From the NCBI GenBank assembly GCA_037043235.1, contig JAWRVZ010000103.1:2209001-2273000 (forward strand): DNA of 64,000 nucleotides, in the 5' to 3' direction. This document shows, in pieces, positions 1 through 12,700 of the stretch. This DNA is from Rhodeus uyekii. Taxonomy: Eukaryota > Chordata > Actinopteri > Cypriniformes > Acheilognathidae. Each line of letters opens with the position of its first letter. Position 1 is the stretch's first letter. Under the pieces are notes generated by a model. That model ran no database searches, was not told the DNA's origin, and saw nothing but the letters and a program-made list of their open reading frames with translations. Made by a program: the position numbers and the translations under genes.

Positions 1-1689
1 TTCATCCAACTCTATTTAAAGTTCTCAAAAGAGCGATCAAAGGCCGCTCATATTTTTAGTTGGTCAACAGTAACCGTTTTGTAGAAAGATAGAGACCAGT
101 CTGAAAAATAAACTCACATTGTCTTAAACAGTGATGATTTTTGGATTTATAAGGACTAGATTTATGAGGTCATAACGCTTCAGTGTTATATCATACATTA
201 TAACTTGAAGTAGTGTTATTGTTCTTACAGTATGAGAATGAGAGATAAAATTCAAGAGCTCACCTGCATATTCTTGTAGAAACCAACTATTTGAACTCTG
301 ATATGATAAACTGCACATGGATCTTAGCTTTGTCGTTTGACCAATCGTCAAAACTACTTTTAAATGGCAAATAATGTTGATTGTCTATTTTGTATTATTT
401 ACACCTTTTATTTATTTCAAATAACTTGTCACTAACAAAGAGAGCAAGAGTCATGTGTTCCTAATGGCTGAGTGCGACACCTGACACATATCATTCATTT
501 TTATTTTAGTTTTTCATGTATTTTTCTCCATTACACACCTAGATCAGTTCGATTTCATATCATTGCATGGTAAAATTAAAATAAAATAGGTATTTTATGT
601 TCTGTGAAGAGCCAACCATTCGATAGATATTGTTGTTTCTGGTTTGTCCATTGTAATTCACAGTAAACCTACAAAACATGTACAGAACACATGTGTATTT
701 CCCTCATCTAAAATATCAAATTTATATTTTAATTTATAGAGTGATATTTTCTAATGTCTGGACTCATTAAGAAAAATAAATCACAATAAACAGGTGATTG
801 AATAAGAATAAATTCATATTTCAAGTTTTGACTGAAAATGTCATGTCCATAATGCTGGAAGATAATGTGGGAGGAAAGGCGTCATGTGCAAAGGCTTTAG
901 AGTGCATTTGCTTTCTCTCCTTTTTCTGAAGTGTTTTTCCTCTTCACATTGATGGAGAGCTTTTTGGTGAAGGGTTAGCTGTCATACAAGCGCACATTCA
1001 CACAGACACACGTGTTATGGTGAGCTGTCAGTGGCAAAAGAAGCAAGATGCTGGACTCAGACTGTTCTCAAGTTTGAATGTTGTTGTTGTTCTGAGGAAA
1101 TACAAGGACCTTTCACATGACTCTTGTCAGGACTTCAGTGAATCTCTCTGCACAAGCAGCATATGCTTTTTTGACTTCCTCATGAAAAAATCTTCTGATA
1201 GCGTCACAAATGAGCAATTTAATGCATGTATATAGCATGAAAGTCAGACACAGAAAGTACAGAAAGCAAGGAAAAAAAGGTCAGGGATGTTTTTCCTATT
1301 CACATTTGATTAAGAATCAATTTTGAGTCTATAAACACGTCAAAAGTCTACGAAGAACAACAAGTGTATCAGTGAGAACACACATTTAAACATCATACAC
1401 ACATGGACATTTGAGTGCACATCACATTTTTGACATTGTTGATACTGCCTGCATTCATAATGCAACGGAGAAATCTTCAGGACATAAATTATGTCTTTAG
1501 TTAAAAGGTTTATTAAGCGACCTACCCAACACCGAAGGTAGACTTGCGCTCAGGAGTAGAGCTGCACTGCAATGGTCACAATCTGACGTCACACGTTTTA
1601 ATAAACATAATTCAACATATAAATAACGCTTTTAATAACCCACTTAAAGGGTTTGCTACAAATAAATGACTAAGTTCTAAAAATGAATA

Positions 1690-2972
1690 CCATATTTTCC
1701 TGCATATAACCCGCGGGTTATACCAGATTTTACAAACCCCACAGGGGGTGCGGGTTATATAAGGGTGCGGTCTATATCACCGATTTTTTGTCAGGGTTGG
1801 GTGAAAGGGATGTGACGAGGACTCAAGGATGCAGAAGATAATGGGGATTTATTGTTACAAACAAAAATAAAACAGAACAAAAACCGGAAAAAGGACTAGA
1901 ACATGAACATGAACTGGACTAGAAACTAGACTTGAAATAACTTGACAAGAGACAAGGACCACACGACCATATAACAACGAGAAAGATAAGAGACACTGGA
2001 CAGCAGACACTGGGAGAATAAATACACAGGAGGAGAGGCAATTGATGAGAAACACAGTTGCAATAAAATCAAACTAATGACAATGAAACAAGATGGGCGG
2101 GGTAACAGACAAGACATGAACATGCAGCCAATTAAACAAAGACGACGCGCAGCTGGTGACAACCAAACTGCGCGTAACAGAAAGCACAACATGAAAGCAC
2201 GCGGATGATATAAACACCAACCGCATGCTCACAACACTGCACACAGACTAGAGAGAGCGCGGCTCGCGCAAAGCTTGAAACCGCGCCCACTCACAAGACA
2301 TAGAACGTGCAAGAACGAGTGTAAACACCTGTTCTCACATGCTCACGACAAGGACGAACACACGAGTTATGAATGCCCAATCCTGATCAAAAACTGAAAC
2401 TGAACCAGACCAAAATATCGGGACCGGACATCATAACTCGCACAAAAGACGTCACACAGACAAGCGTGCATGCGACTCGAAGCCGCACGCACACACACAT
2501 AACTCGAGACATTACGGTAGTGTCAGATCTCCGCCACAACAACAAGAGATTACTAGACCGAATGTGGCAGAACCCTGACACTTTTTGCACGTAATAATCT
2601 TTCAGTATATTTGTTACGCCCCTAATGACTTAAGTTTTTTTTTAAGGTATTTTCTTTCTTGCGAGGGTTGTTGTCTCTGGCGCTTGCACTATCACTCTGA
2701 CAACTAGCGTTGATTGGCTGTCTGACCTGTCAATCATGCAAGAAGACGTGATTGGCTGTGCTGCATGAGGGCGGGCTCTTCTCATCTCATCCGATGAGCA
2801 ACACCTGAATTTCGCTCACAAGCACTGCGTACCGAGCCTGAACAGTTATGGATAATTGACGTCATGCGAACAACATTCAAAATTCGAAATGTGAACTCAC
2901 ACACAAAAGTTCATAAATCTATGGGTGTGGGTTATATGAGGGTGCGTGTTATGCTAACGATTTTTTACACAA

Positions 2973-3004
<32 letters not shown>

Positions 3005-3069
3005 CAACCTGTGGGCTATATGAGGGTGCAGATTATCTGCATCTGCGGGTTATATGTGGGAAAACACGG
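1690..3069 (+). mobile_element. Palindrome-ended repeat family, copy A (carries an insertion)
   Basis: It is bordered by TA and begins ccatattttcctgcatataa and ends tatatgtgggaaaacacgg. It has the same internal parts as copies B-D, including the stretch with CCAAT-like attggct words and gacgtcatgcg. A separate 0.8 kb element occupies 1789-2580, and a poly-C/poly-A tract lies near 2973-3000. Confidence 0.8.
1789..2580. mobile_element. Non-autonomous DNA transposon inserted in copy A
   Basis: Ten-base perfect inverted ends (TGTCAGGGTT and AACCCTGACA) enclose 792 bases. The flanks share a T-rich run, but a clean target duplication is not clear. It has no transposase frame. Confidence 0.7.
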
Positions 3070-3578
3070 TAAATGTAACCCTACATTCCGTGACTCTGTC
3101 TCTGAAACCTTGAAGAATCAGTGATCCTTCTAAGTTCACACCCTTACACTGATGTGATTGATCTACAACTACATTTTCTGCTTGAAACAACATTCGCAGG
3201 TCTTCTGTAATGGGAAACAGAATATTCAGCTAGAAAATATAGAGCTGGGAATTGCATTCTTGAAAATAACATTTGCATTCCTGTTCCAACCCTCTTCAAG
3301 GGCCATTTGGAATTGCTTTTTTGGAAAAGTCAAAGATGTGCTGACAGTGATCGAGATGTGTGTACATCGAGGGTCTGCTAATCGTCACGCCTAAAAGAGG
3401 GGGGAAGCTGTAATCAGTTGGTTGGTCAGTTTTTCTGACTTTTGTTTTCAGTCACATTGTCAAGGAAGGGGTAAAAGAAAATGATGGGCTCCTTTTCTCT
3501 GGACCATGTTTTTTGTCTCTTCTTTTTTGGGGGGCTTTGCATTTCATCCCTACCTGAGCTCTACCTTCCATCTCTCCA

Positions 3579-3582
<4 letters not shown>

Positions 3583-3612
<30 letters not shown>

Positions 3613-3613
3613 A
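3583..3613. repeat. CT microsatellite
   Basis: An interrupted (TC)n run in the upstream intron. Confidence 0.85.
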
Positions 3614-5112
3614 AGTAACATTCTACATACATGCTGTGTACAATTAACTGTATTTGTTTTGGTTTTATACATCTAATTTATAACCAATTCATCTGTAACA
3701 TAAACAAATGCTGCTATTAAACCTTCTCAATTATAACCTATAACTGCGCTTATTTCCGCTGTTGGTATAAGCAGCAGTTGGTGGTAATAAACAAGTAATG
3801 TGTTGTTTTATTCCATCTTGCTGATAATGTTTCTTTAGTATTTCAGCCTGAACCACTGTAGGCAAACCAGCCTTACAGAATCAGTTGGATTGTACCAGAG
3901 TTAGAGTTTCGTATGGATTTAAGTCCCTCAAACTCCTCATATACTGGTACAATCTGTCATTTTCGATAGCTAGTAATTTATTATAGTGTGTATTTAATAA
4001 ATTCATAATTTGACAATAAGTTATAAGTCATTGTAGGTTTATAAAAGGCCGACCCAGTCGTATCCAGACCCTGCAAGAAAGCCCATCTTGTTAGGAGGAA
4101 GGAAAGAGCCTTTTTCAGCGGCTCTGATGGAGGCAGTTCTGGCTGATTGAGAATATGAGGAGTGTGAATTTCAGCTCCAGAGGAGAAGACTCTTCTCATG
4201 TGCCCTCTCCAGGGGACTTTCGCTCCCCCCCCCCCCCCCCCCCCCCTTTTTATCTATCTTACTTTTTCCATCTCTCTCTCTCTTTCTCTTGTTCTCTGAG
4301 TGTGTTGCTCTCCTTCAGCACAGAGCTGTCCATCCATGCTTCGTGTTAATGAGGGAGGTCGGTGCGAGCTCCCTCTAGTTACCAGATTGGGCCGCTTTAA
4401 CCAACCTGTCACTCAGATCTGGCACTCGTGTTGGTGCGCATGCTCTCTGGCAAAAACAAGGCTTGATGAATTCAGGGAAAGAGGCTGCTTGCACTCTCTC
4501 AATTCAATTCCTCTCTTTCCATAACTCGTTTAAATGCAGCCAGAGGTTTTTGCAGGCAGGGAAACAGATTGTCTCTGCTTATCAGGGCACATCATGCATC
4601 GAGAACGCAGACGAGACTGACAGCTAACACCAAGCCCACTCATGTTGCACTGCCCCTTAGACACAAAAGAGTGTGTTTGTGTGTATATATGTTGCTTCTG
4701 ATACCATCAAGGCTTGTTTTCTGGGTTATTTTTTGATTGCAGTTGCTGCGATCTATCTGCGCTGTCAACATGGAAGGCGTTTTCTCTCTAGAGGACAGAC
4801 TTAGCAGGTGTAGTGGGAAGGGAAGTGTGCGTGTTTGGCCAGTGCTGTCATGCAGAGGTATTATGATCTCAAGGGAAAAGACAGGGTTTGATTTAGGGTG
4901 ATGACTTTGGCAGCCCACAACGCTTACTCATTAGCACAGAGCTGCGTCTCTGTGGAATAATATGTTGGTTTTTCTCCGTACACACTGCAAATATTTTCAT
5001 ACAAAACTGAGGACATTCCCCATTCTGCGTGGCTTGGAAAAACTGTCTTTGTGGGGGGTTTTTCTCTTTTTTTTCAAACAAATCTTCTTTCCTCTCTTGG
5101 CGTCCGTCTCAG

Positions 5113-5318
5113 GGCCGTGGGTGTTGAAGAACAGCAGTATAAACAGCGGGGAGTTGGAGCTGGGTCAGCGTGTCAGTCAGGATGTTCCTCCAGGCGTCTT
5201 CTGGAGGTCTCTGCTTCACCTGCGCCAGCCACACTTCCTCAAGTTCAACATCTCCCTGGGCAAGGACGCACTGTTTGGGGTGTACATGCGGAAAGGCCTG
5301 CCTCCTTCACACGCACAG
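5113..5318 (+). CDS. tenm2: tenm2 exon w1: lower ectodomain
   Basis: The acceptor follows a T-rich tract ending ctcag and the donor is cag|gtgaac. The exon starts with two bases of a split codon and ends in phase 0. It encodes the conserved ectodomain stretch with VPPGVFWRS, FLKFNISLGKDALFGVY and GLPPSHAQ, which lies between the transmembrane helix and the EGF repeats. Confidence 0.92.
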
Positions 5319-8300
5319 GTGAACAAATCGCCTCATGTCTTGTTTCTTTTTTTAAAGGAGCCATGTTCACTTATAGTTAAGGCTGAGTATCCAGTTTTTA
5401 AATACTAAAAACACATTCAGTTCTGGTTTTGTTAAAGGGTTATTTGAAAAATGACCGAACTGAAAATGATTTCATGATTTACTCACCCTAATGTCGTTCC
5501 AACCCCAGACTTTCGGTCACATTCGAAGCACAAATGAGATATTCTTAATGAAACCTCAGAGATTTATGTCTGTTCAGTAAAAGTCCATTCCACCGAAATA
5601 ATTGATTTTTTTATAAAGACATATACACATAATCCATATAAATAAGCTTTGTTTAATTGCTTATTGTATCTGTGTTTGTTATAAAATAAATACAATTAAA
5701 AATAATAATTTAAATAAAAAATAAAATAATTTAAAAAGATTAAAAAAATAAATGCTTTTATTTACTATTTAAAATAAGTAATACAATTTTTTAAAATTAA
5801 ATATATGCATTATGAAAAGAAAGACTGGACAGAATGAAATGGAGGGACAAAAACCTCTCATTTTACTTGTGTTTCGATGTCTTAAGGGTTTGGAACCACA
5901 GTAGAGTGATTAAGTGATGACCGAAGTAACATTTTTGGGTCAGTTATTCCTTTTACTCACATAAGCTATATGTCTGAATTGAATATCAAAGACCAGGCAG
6001 CAAAAAAATGCGGTAATGTAACGAGTACTAAACAACTTTAACTGTGTTGGAAATGAATTACTCTTATTAGTTGTTTCTTTAAAATAATTCCTTATAAGAA
6101 TGGAATTTATATCTAAATCGTGATGATTTCCATCCTAAGTTGATATTTTTTGCACCATCCATAGACCTCATTTGTTTTTCATGAACGTTTTCCATCATCT
6201 CTCTGATTCAAAATGAAACCAGCTGCTTTTGAGACAACTCAAATGTTGACATCTAAATCTGTTGGTTGACACTGTTATGTTCAAAAGGGTTAACGTACTG
6301 ATCCGACAAAGTCTGAAAACCATTCATTTTTAGAGTAAAAAGATCTGCTTCTCTATACCGGTCCTCCTTAAAAAGACAGGTTGTTGTTAATTACCATGAA
6401 AAGACCATCTGTGTAGACAGTCTTTTTTTGTTTGCTACATTTTATAATGAATTGTAAATGATTTCCAAATTATCGCTGCATATTTGTCTGCAGTATTCTT
6501 ACACGTGTCATATCACGTTTCAGAGTTGTTATCTCCTCTACAGTTTGATTTAATTTGACTTTTTTGATTGTCATTCCAGCGTTTAATGAAGACGACGTCC
6601 TGTAGCTGCTGGCCTTGCTGATTGTTTTCTCCCTCTGTCCTCACTTCTCTTTCTGTGTCTCTTCAGTATGACTATATGGAAAGGCTGGATGGAAAGGAGA
6701 AGTGGAGCGTTATTGAGTCTCCTCGTGAGCGGCGCAGTATTCAGACCGTTGTCCTGAACGAGGCAATCTTTGTGCAGTATCTGGACCCCGGCACATGGCA
6801 CTTGGCCTTCTACAATGACGGCAAAGAGAAAGAGCCAGTCTCGTTCAGCACTGTGGCTCTAGGTACACACCTCCAGCTTTTATTTACACACTAAGGTCAA
6901 CACATTTAAAAAGAAGGAACTTGGTTGCTTGGTAACCTCCTATTTAGAGGATGTGTTTCACAGGCAGGTTACCTGATCCACCCTTAACCTCATGTTATAA
7001 ATCGGTTTGACTGTGTCCAGTTGATGGAGCGATGCTTTAGTTGCTTTCACTTACATTTCTCTTTAGGCCACGCAAAGAATCATTGTTTTTGTAGAATAAA
7101 AGTAAGTACTGACGTTTCTTCAGACACGGGTCTTGACATTAGGGGTGTAGCATCCTGGCCAAATTTGTCCATCATGGCAAATTTTCCTTTCTCTGATTGG
7201 CTTCATCACTCTGTCTCCTCTCCACCATTAAGCTGGTGTGTGATGAGTGTTCTGGCGCAATATGGCTGCCGTCGCATCATCCAGGTGGATGCTGCACTCT
7301 AGTGGCGGTTGAGGAGATTCCCCCGTCCATGTAAAGCGACTTTGATAGTCTTTGATAAAGCGCTATATAAATGTAATGAATTATTATTATTATGCAAGTG
7401 GATTTCAGCGTATAACGCAGTCACTCCTACTAGCCACTTTGGCGGTGTCACGGTCTTGTCTCGTTTTGTTCCCTTCCAGGTCCCTTTATGTATCTTCCAG
7501 GTCCTGCACGCTCCCGTCTGTGTCTAATCCCTGCCCGAGTCTCGTCCCCCGAGCTGTCCCCAATCCCATGTTTGTCATTTAATACCTTCCTGTGCTCCTT
7601 TGTCTTTGTCAGTTGTTAATGTAAACGTTACTAGATGTTGTATGGACCGTTCTCCGTGTTCCTCTTCCTTCCTAGGGTTTCTGCACAAAAGAGTGTGCCG
7701 TTTTTTCCCCGTTTATAAATAGTTTTGAGTTCTGAGTTTGAAACCTGTTCTCCAAGTCATCTATCTCCGCATCGTACGCGAATCCGAGGTGGTAACGGGG
7801 GGTTGAATTTTATATAAAATATATAAATTTTTCAATCGTAGTCTTTTAAAAAGGCATTTGAAATAATAAGCGAAGTGCAATGTAGTGTTCGATATATGTT
7901 GATACTGAAATATCTGAAAAGCTTCCAGTGCTAATTTTCCACAGAATAGACATCAGCTGCACTTTTTCAATCTCTCATCTCTCCGATGCTCTGACTCACT
8001 CCCTCGTTTCATTTGCTCTGGATGAATATTGCTGCTGTTACAGGGCTTGAATTTCAGCGTGGGATTGCGTGTATTGTGCATCATTTTACTAATTCTTTCA
8101 GAAACACAAAATGCAGGTTTTGATGAGTAAACCCAGTAATGTTTTAAGTGAGCGTAAAGTTGCATAACATAACAACAATATAATAGATCTGTGTCAGCTG
8201 TCAGGTCTTAAAATGAAAGCAGACTGATATGATGATGAGATAGGCCTCATATTTAAAAAACAATTAATATATATATATATATATAAAAAATTGTGGCCAG

Positions 8301-9735
8301 TGAAAAGGGGGAGTGGTTAAGAACATTGGAAAATCACTAAAAAGTTAATGTCAAGCCCTGTTCAGGCAGTTTAGTCAATAGCCACTATATCTACAAAGGT
8401 TGCCATAGTGATGACTTTGCATAAGTGCAATGCCAACTTTGAAGCTTTCTTCTACAACAGCTGAGAGGAGCTGTCAGTGAAGGATGAAAAAGAGGAAATT
8501 TGACCTCATGTCTGTCATGATATCAAGCAGAGATGTAGAACTCATGAAGCGTAAAGGAGGCATTGCTGTATTTTACATATTCATGTACTATATATATTGT
8601 TTAAATATTCATGCGTATACCGCTCACTTGTTCACTCGTTCAAAATTCAGAACATGGCAATTGTTGTAGGCTTCAATATATGGAAGAAAAAAAAGCATAT
8701 AAAAATCTTAGAAATAAATATTTTATTTATCAGATATACAACCAAATATGGATGTGATTTGAATTTGCTTTCTATTTTTAGACTTAAATTATAACAAAAA
8801 ATATTTCAATAGAATAGAAATGCTGTTTTTCTTTACCTTCTCTTCATAAAATCAATTTTCTGGATCATTTTTCTCCAGAAAACTGCTTTTAACATTTATA
8901 ATAATTAAAGTTTTATTAAAATTAGTAAAATAAAAATTAAAAGTGCAATTAATCTTATAAAAGGAATAAATTACATTAGAAATATAAAATATACTCAAAT
9001 AGAAAACTAATTGTACAATTGTAATATATATATTAAAGATTGTTCAAATAAATGCAGTCTTACTCAGCATATTAGACATCTTATAAAAATATTAAAAAAT
9101 ATTGCCAACCTCAAAATTCATGTGTGTGTGGGAGGATGTTCTTGTAATTCAAAACGCAAAATAAACATACTACATTTTTTTTTTTTTAAATGTAACAATG
9201 AAGAAAGTTTTCTGTGATGGGTAGGTTTATGGATAGGTGTCATGCAGGGGACAGAGTATATATACGTTTAGTAAAGTATAAAAACCATTTTGTCTATGGA
9301 ATCTTCCTGTAAACCACACACACATATATTGTCGCACTTGTGTAGCTGGCGTGTGATGCGGAGACAGGTCAGTCCAAACAAAGACACTTTAATACAAAAA
9401 CGTGAAAACAAACGGCACATGGAAGTGCAAACTAGAAGGCATCCACACGTAGATTGCTGGCACACAACATCAACGACTGACAATGACAATGGAGCATATG
9501 AGGGTTTAAATACACTAGGAAAATACAAACAGGTGGCGAAACTAAATGAGTAATCAAACTAAAGACAGCTACGGTAACACATGAGGGACAAACGAGGATC
9601 ATGACAAGACTGTGACATATATATATATATATGTGTCTGTGTGTGTGTGAGAGAGATTGAGAAACTAAAACTGAAATTGAGAGATTGTTTGTTTTGATTT
9701 GTTTTTTACGACAAACAACTAAACTATTTAAGTTT

Positions 9736-9780
<45 letters not shown>

Positions 9781-12700
9781 GTGTAAAGAACTGTGTTGCC
9801 TGTCTGCTGTCTGAATAAGTCCATAAAGATCAAGTGTTAAAGTACTTGAGCCGCTTAAAATCAATTGCATTGCATTAGATAACAGAAAATCAAACCAAGT
9901 GGCATTTGTCTGAAAGAAAGACATACTTTTCCAAACATTTCACAAAAGAAGTATGTTTTTTTTTTTTTTTTTTTGAAAAGGCTAAAAAGTGTTTGTACAC
10001 TTTCTGGTTGTCAAACTTTAATGTAACAAGTTCAGAACTACACCTGTGGTTACTCTCTCAGGACATCTGTGTGAACTTGAGAGGAACACATTTCATACAT
10101 CCACTCAAAATAACCTTGAGATCAGTTGTTTACAAGTCACTGCAAAAAAAAATATTTTTAGAAAAGTGAAATTAGTTTGGAGAAAAGCTTTACCATCATT
10201 TGTTTGCAAATGCCACTTGGATATTTATAATAGAATGACATTCATACATTTTTAAGTGTGGCTTAAGTGTCCAAATATTTTCTGGGTCCACTATATTCAT
10301 AACGGTACGTATAATCGGTCTGAGGAGAAACACACAAACACACATTGTGCTCTTAGATATGTGTTGTGTATGTGATATGGGTTGATGGCTACTGATCATA
10401 TTAAAAGCATAATTTATTTGAGCTTTTACCATAGTTATATTTCCCATAAGGCTTTGTTGGAATGTGTCACAGTAATTCACACATTTCCACCGACGCTGTG
10501 TGAAAGTTCGCGTTGCAGCATGCTGTGTAAAAGATTATCTCACAAAATGCAAGACACTCTGTTCATAGTGCCATGATTCGCTTTCTTCTGTCAGGCAACA
10601 CTGTTTAAAAGGTCTGCTGGATTTGTGAATGTTACATTCCACTGTCCCTCATTAATAACTGAGAGTTGTAAAATGCGTGCGTCTTTTATGTGTCTTCTCA
10701 GATTCGGTGGAAGAGTGCCCCCAGAATTGCCATGGCAACGGAGAGTGCATGTCAGGAGCTTGTCATTGCTTCCCAGGGTTCCACGGCTCCGACTGCTCCA
10801 AAGGTACCGTTGGCTGTCACACCGTAGGGATGTTTACATTCAAAAAGGTTGTTTCTCTTTGCAGCGTTTGTCAAAACATTTTTTGTGCTCTGCTGTGTTC
10901 TATAAAACACGTGTGCATTCAATAACACCTCACTTCATCTCACTTTATAAATTCAAATGATTTAGTTCGTATTTTTTAGGACAATTAAGATTTTTCACAT
11001 TGTGGCTTCATTTTTAAAGGGGGCATTTTTTTATATAATGCTCTCCTAGCCTTTCCTGTTGCTCAAACAGAAGAGCGTGGTGCTTGCAACGCCAAGGTCA
11101 TGGGTTCGATTCCCAGGGAAAGCAAGAACTGATTAGAATGTCAATGTGTTTCTTGAATGCAATGCAAGTCGCTTTTGAGAAAAGTGTCTGCCAAATGCAT
11201 AAATGTACATTTAAATTTTTAAAAAGATGCGTGAAAAAACGTCCTAATTTAGAAGTTGTATTTTCTATCCTGTTTCTATAAAAAACGTTAGTTTCGATGG
11301 GTGTGTCGTATTTAAGACTTGGAAATGAATACCCACTGCTATGATTGGGTAACAGTTTTGCATATTAAAATAATTAAGTGAAAAACATATATACAGTAAT
11401 ACCTTGAGATACGAGCGTTCTGAGATACGAGCAAGCCTTCGAGCAAAGTGAACTTTTTTGCTTTGAGATATGAGTAAATATTTGAGATACGAGCGAATTG
11501 AGATAAGAGTGATTTACGAGTATTAAGCTGTGAGCAGCATGAGTTATGTATGTTTCTATAATAATAAATATGAGGTTCTGACTCTATCCAATACACTACA
11601 CGGGAAGAAACACTACACTTCCATATTGTGGTTGCATTATCTACGTAATTTATGTAATCTACGCTATCCCTCCCTCCTCCTCCGCACAAGACGCTACTGT
11701 CTCAAAGGAATACTGAATCACAGGAATCTTTTTATACTATAACGTTTTGTTTGTGTGTATTTCTCTCCATGTTTTTTCCATTGTTATTAGCACAAATAAG
11801 GGAGTTTTTTAGAGGGCCGGAACGAATAATTTTTTTTTCTGTTATTTCTTATGGGAAAAATGATTTGAGATATGAGCAATTCGAGTTACGAGCTCCGTCC
11901 TGAATCGGATTATGATTATTCAATCAAAAAAAAGCAGCGTTCTCTGCACTCTCTTCTATATCCAATAATCAAAAGCATTAACCCCATAAATGCCGAAGCA
12001 AAGGAAAGAACAGCAAATTATAATAACTATTCCCAGATGCACCAATTTACACAACTATTCACTGTTTGTGTCTCTCTCGTATTTACTAAGACATTTTTGA
12101 GTTCCGAAACTTACATTTTACATCTTATAAGTCAAAAGATTAAGGAAATTTAGTTTCTCAATTACGTAAGCATTATGCATGTACATTAACTTCTCATTAC
12201 AATAATAAGGATAGACCTGAATAAATTAGTTAAGTCTTTTATACTTAAGATTTATAATCTTTTTATAAATATAATTCATTTAAATGTATTTTACTTTCGA
12301 TTTAGAGGTAAATGTGGCAGGAACATGAGATGTTGTGTTACATGTGAAATGTAAACTAAGTAGCAAACTTTATTTCATCATTATTGTGTCATGTCATGCT
12401 TGGTTGCGAGTCAACCTTTAGTTTTATATTTCATTTTATTTGACTTACAAGTACCAATCGTGATATTAATCCACTGGATTTATTTTAAGTGAGTTTGTAT
12501 GTGTAGTTTGCCTTACATTTTACTTTCTATACGTTTAATTCTGAAGCTGTTATTGATTTTAAACATATGTCAGAATTTTCCCTCGAGCTCAGAGTTTGTC
12601 ATGGGATCATCAGCGCACATAAGCTCGGGCCGTTTGTCGTAACGGCTCTATGACACTGTCACATCACTCTGAGATCCAGACGGATGAATTGCAACATCAC

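Larger units (their letters stand above)
1..5112. other. Upstream intron of tenm2 (no coding exon recognised)
   Basis: The stretch before the first recognised tenm2 exon is AT-rich intron. It contains the repeat at 1690-3069, a CT microsatellite near 3583-3613, poly-C runs near 2973-2989 and 4227-4246, and CT-rich tracts. None of its open frames resembles a known protein or is bordered by convincing splice sites. The exons for the teneurin cytoplasmic tail and transmembrane segment should lie further upstream, outside the window. I see no promoter here that I can support. Confidence 0.7.

Noticed and set aside
2864..3124. 86-codon frame with poly-Pro/poly-Lys
   Set aside because: It is created by a poly-C/poly-A tract inside repeat copy A.
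4962..5408. 148-codon open frame across the first tenm2 exon
   Set aside because: It only extends exon w1 into intron on both sides; clear AG and GT borders at 5113 and 5318 define the real coding part.
11055..11125. Possible tRNA gene (B-box and anticodon-like loop)
   Set aside because: Stems do not pair, and the same head and tail occur at 26167 and 29312; it is a SINE.
11394..11520. CRISPR-like spacing of gatacgagc words
   Set aside because: Irregular spacing, a eukaryotic intron setting and a TA-flanked inverted end show it is a pogo-like element.
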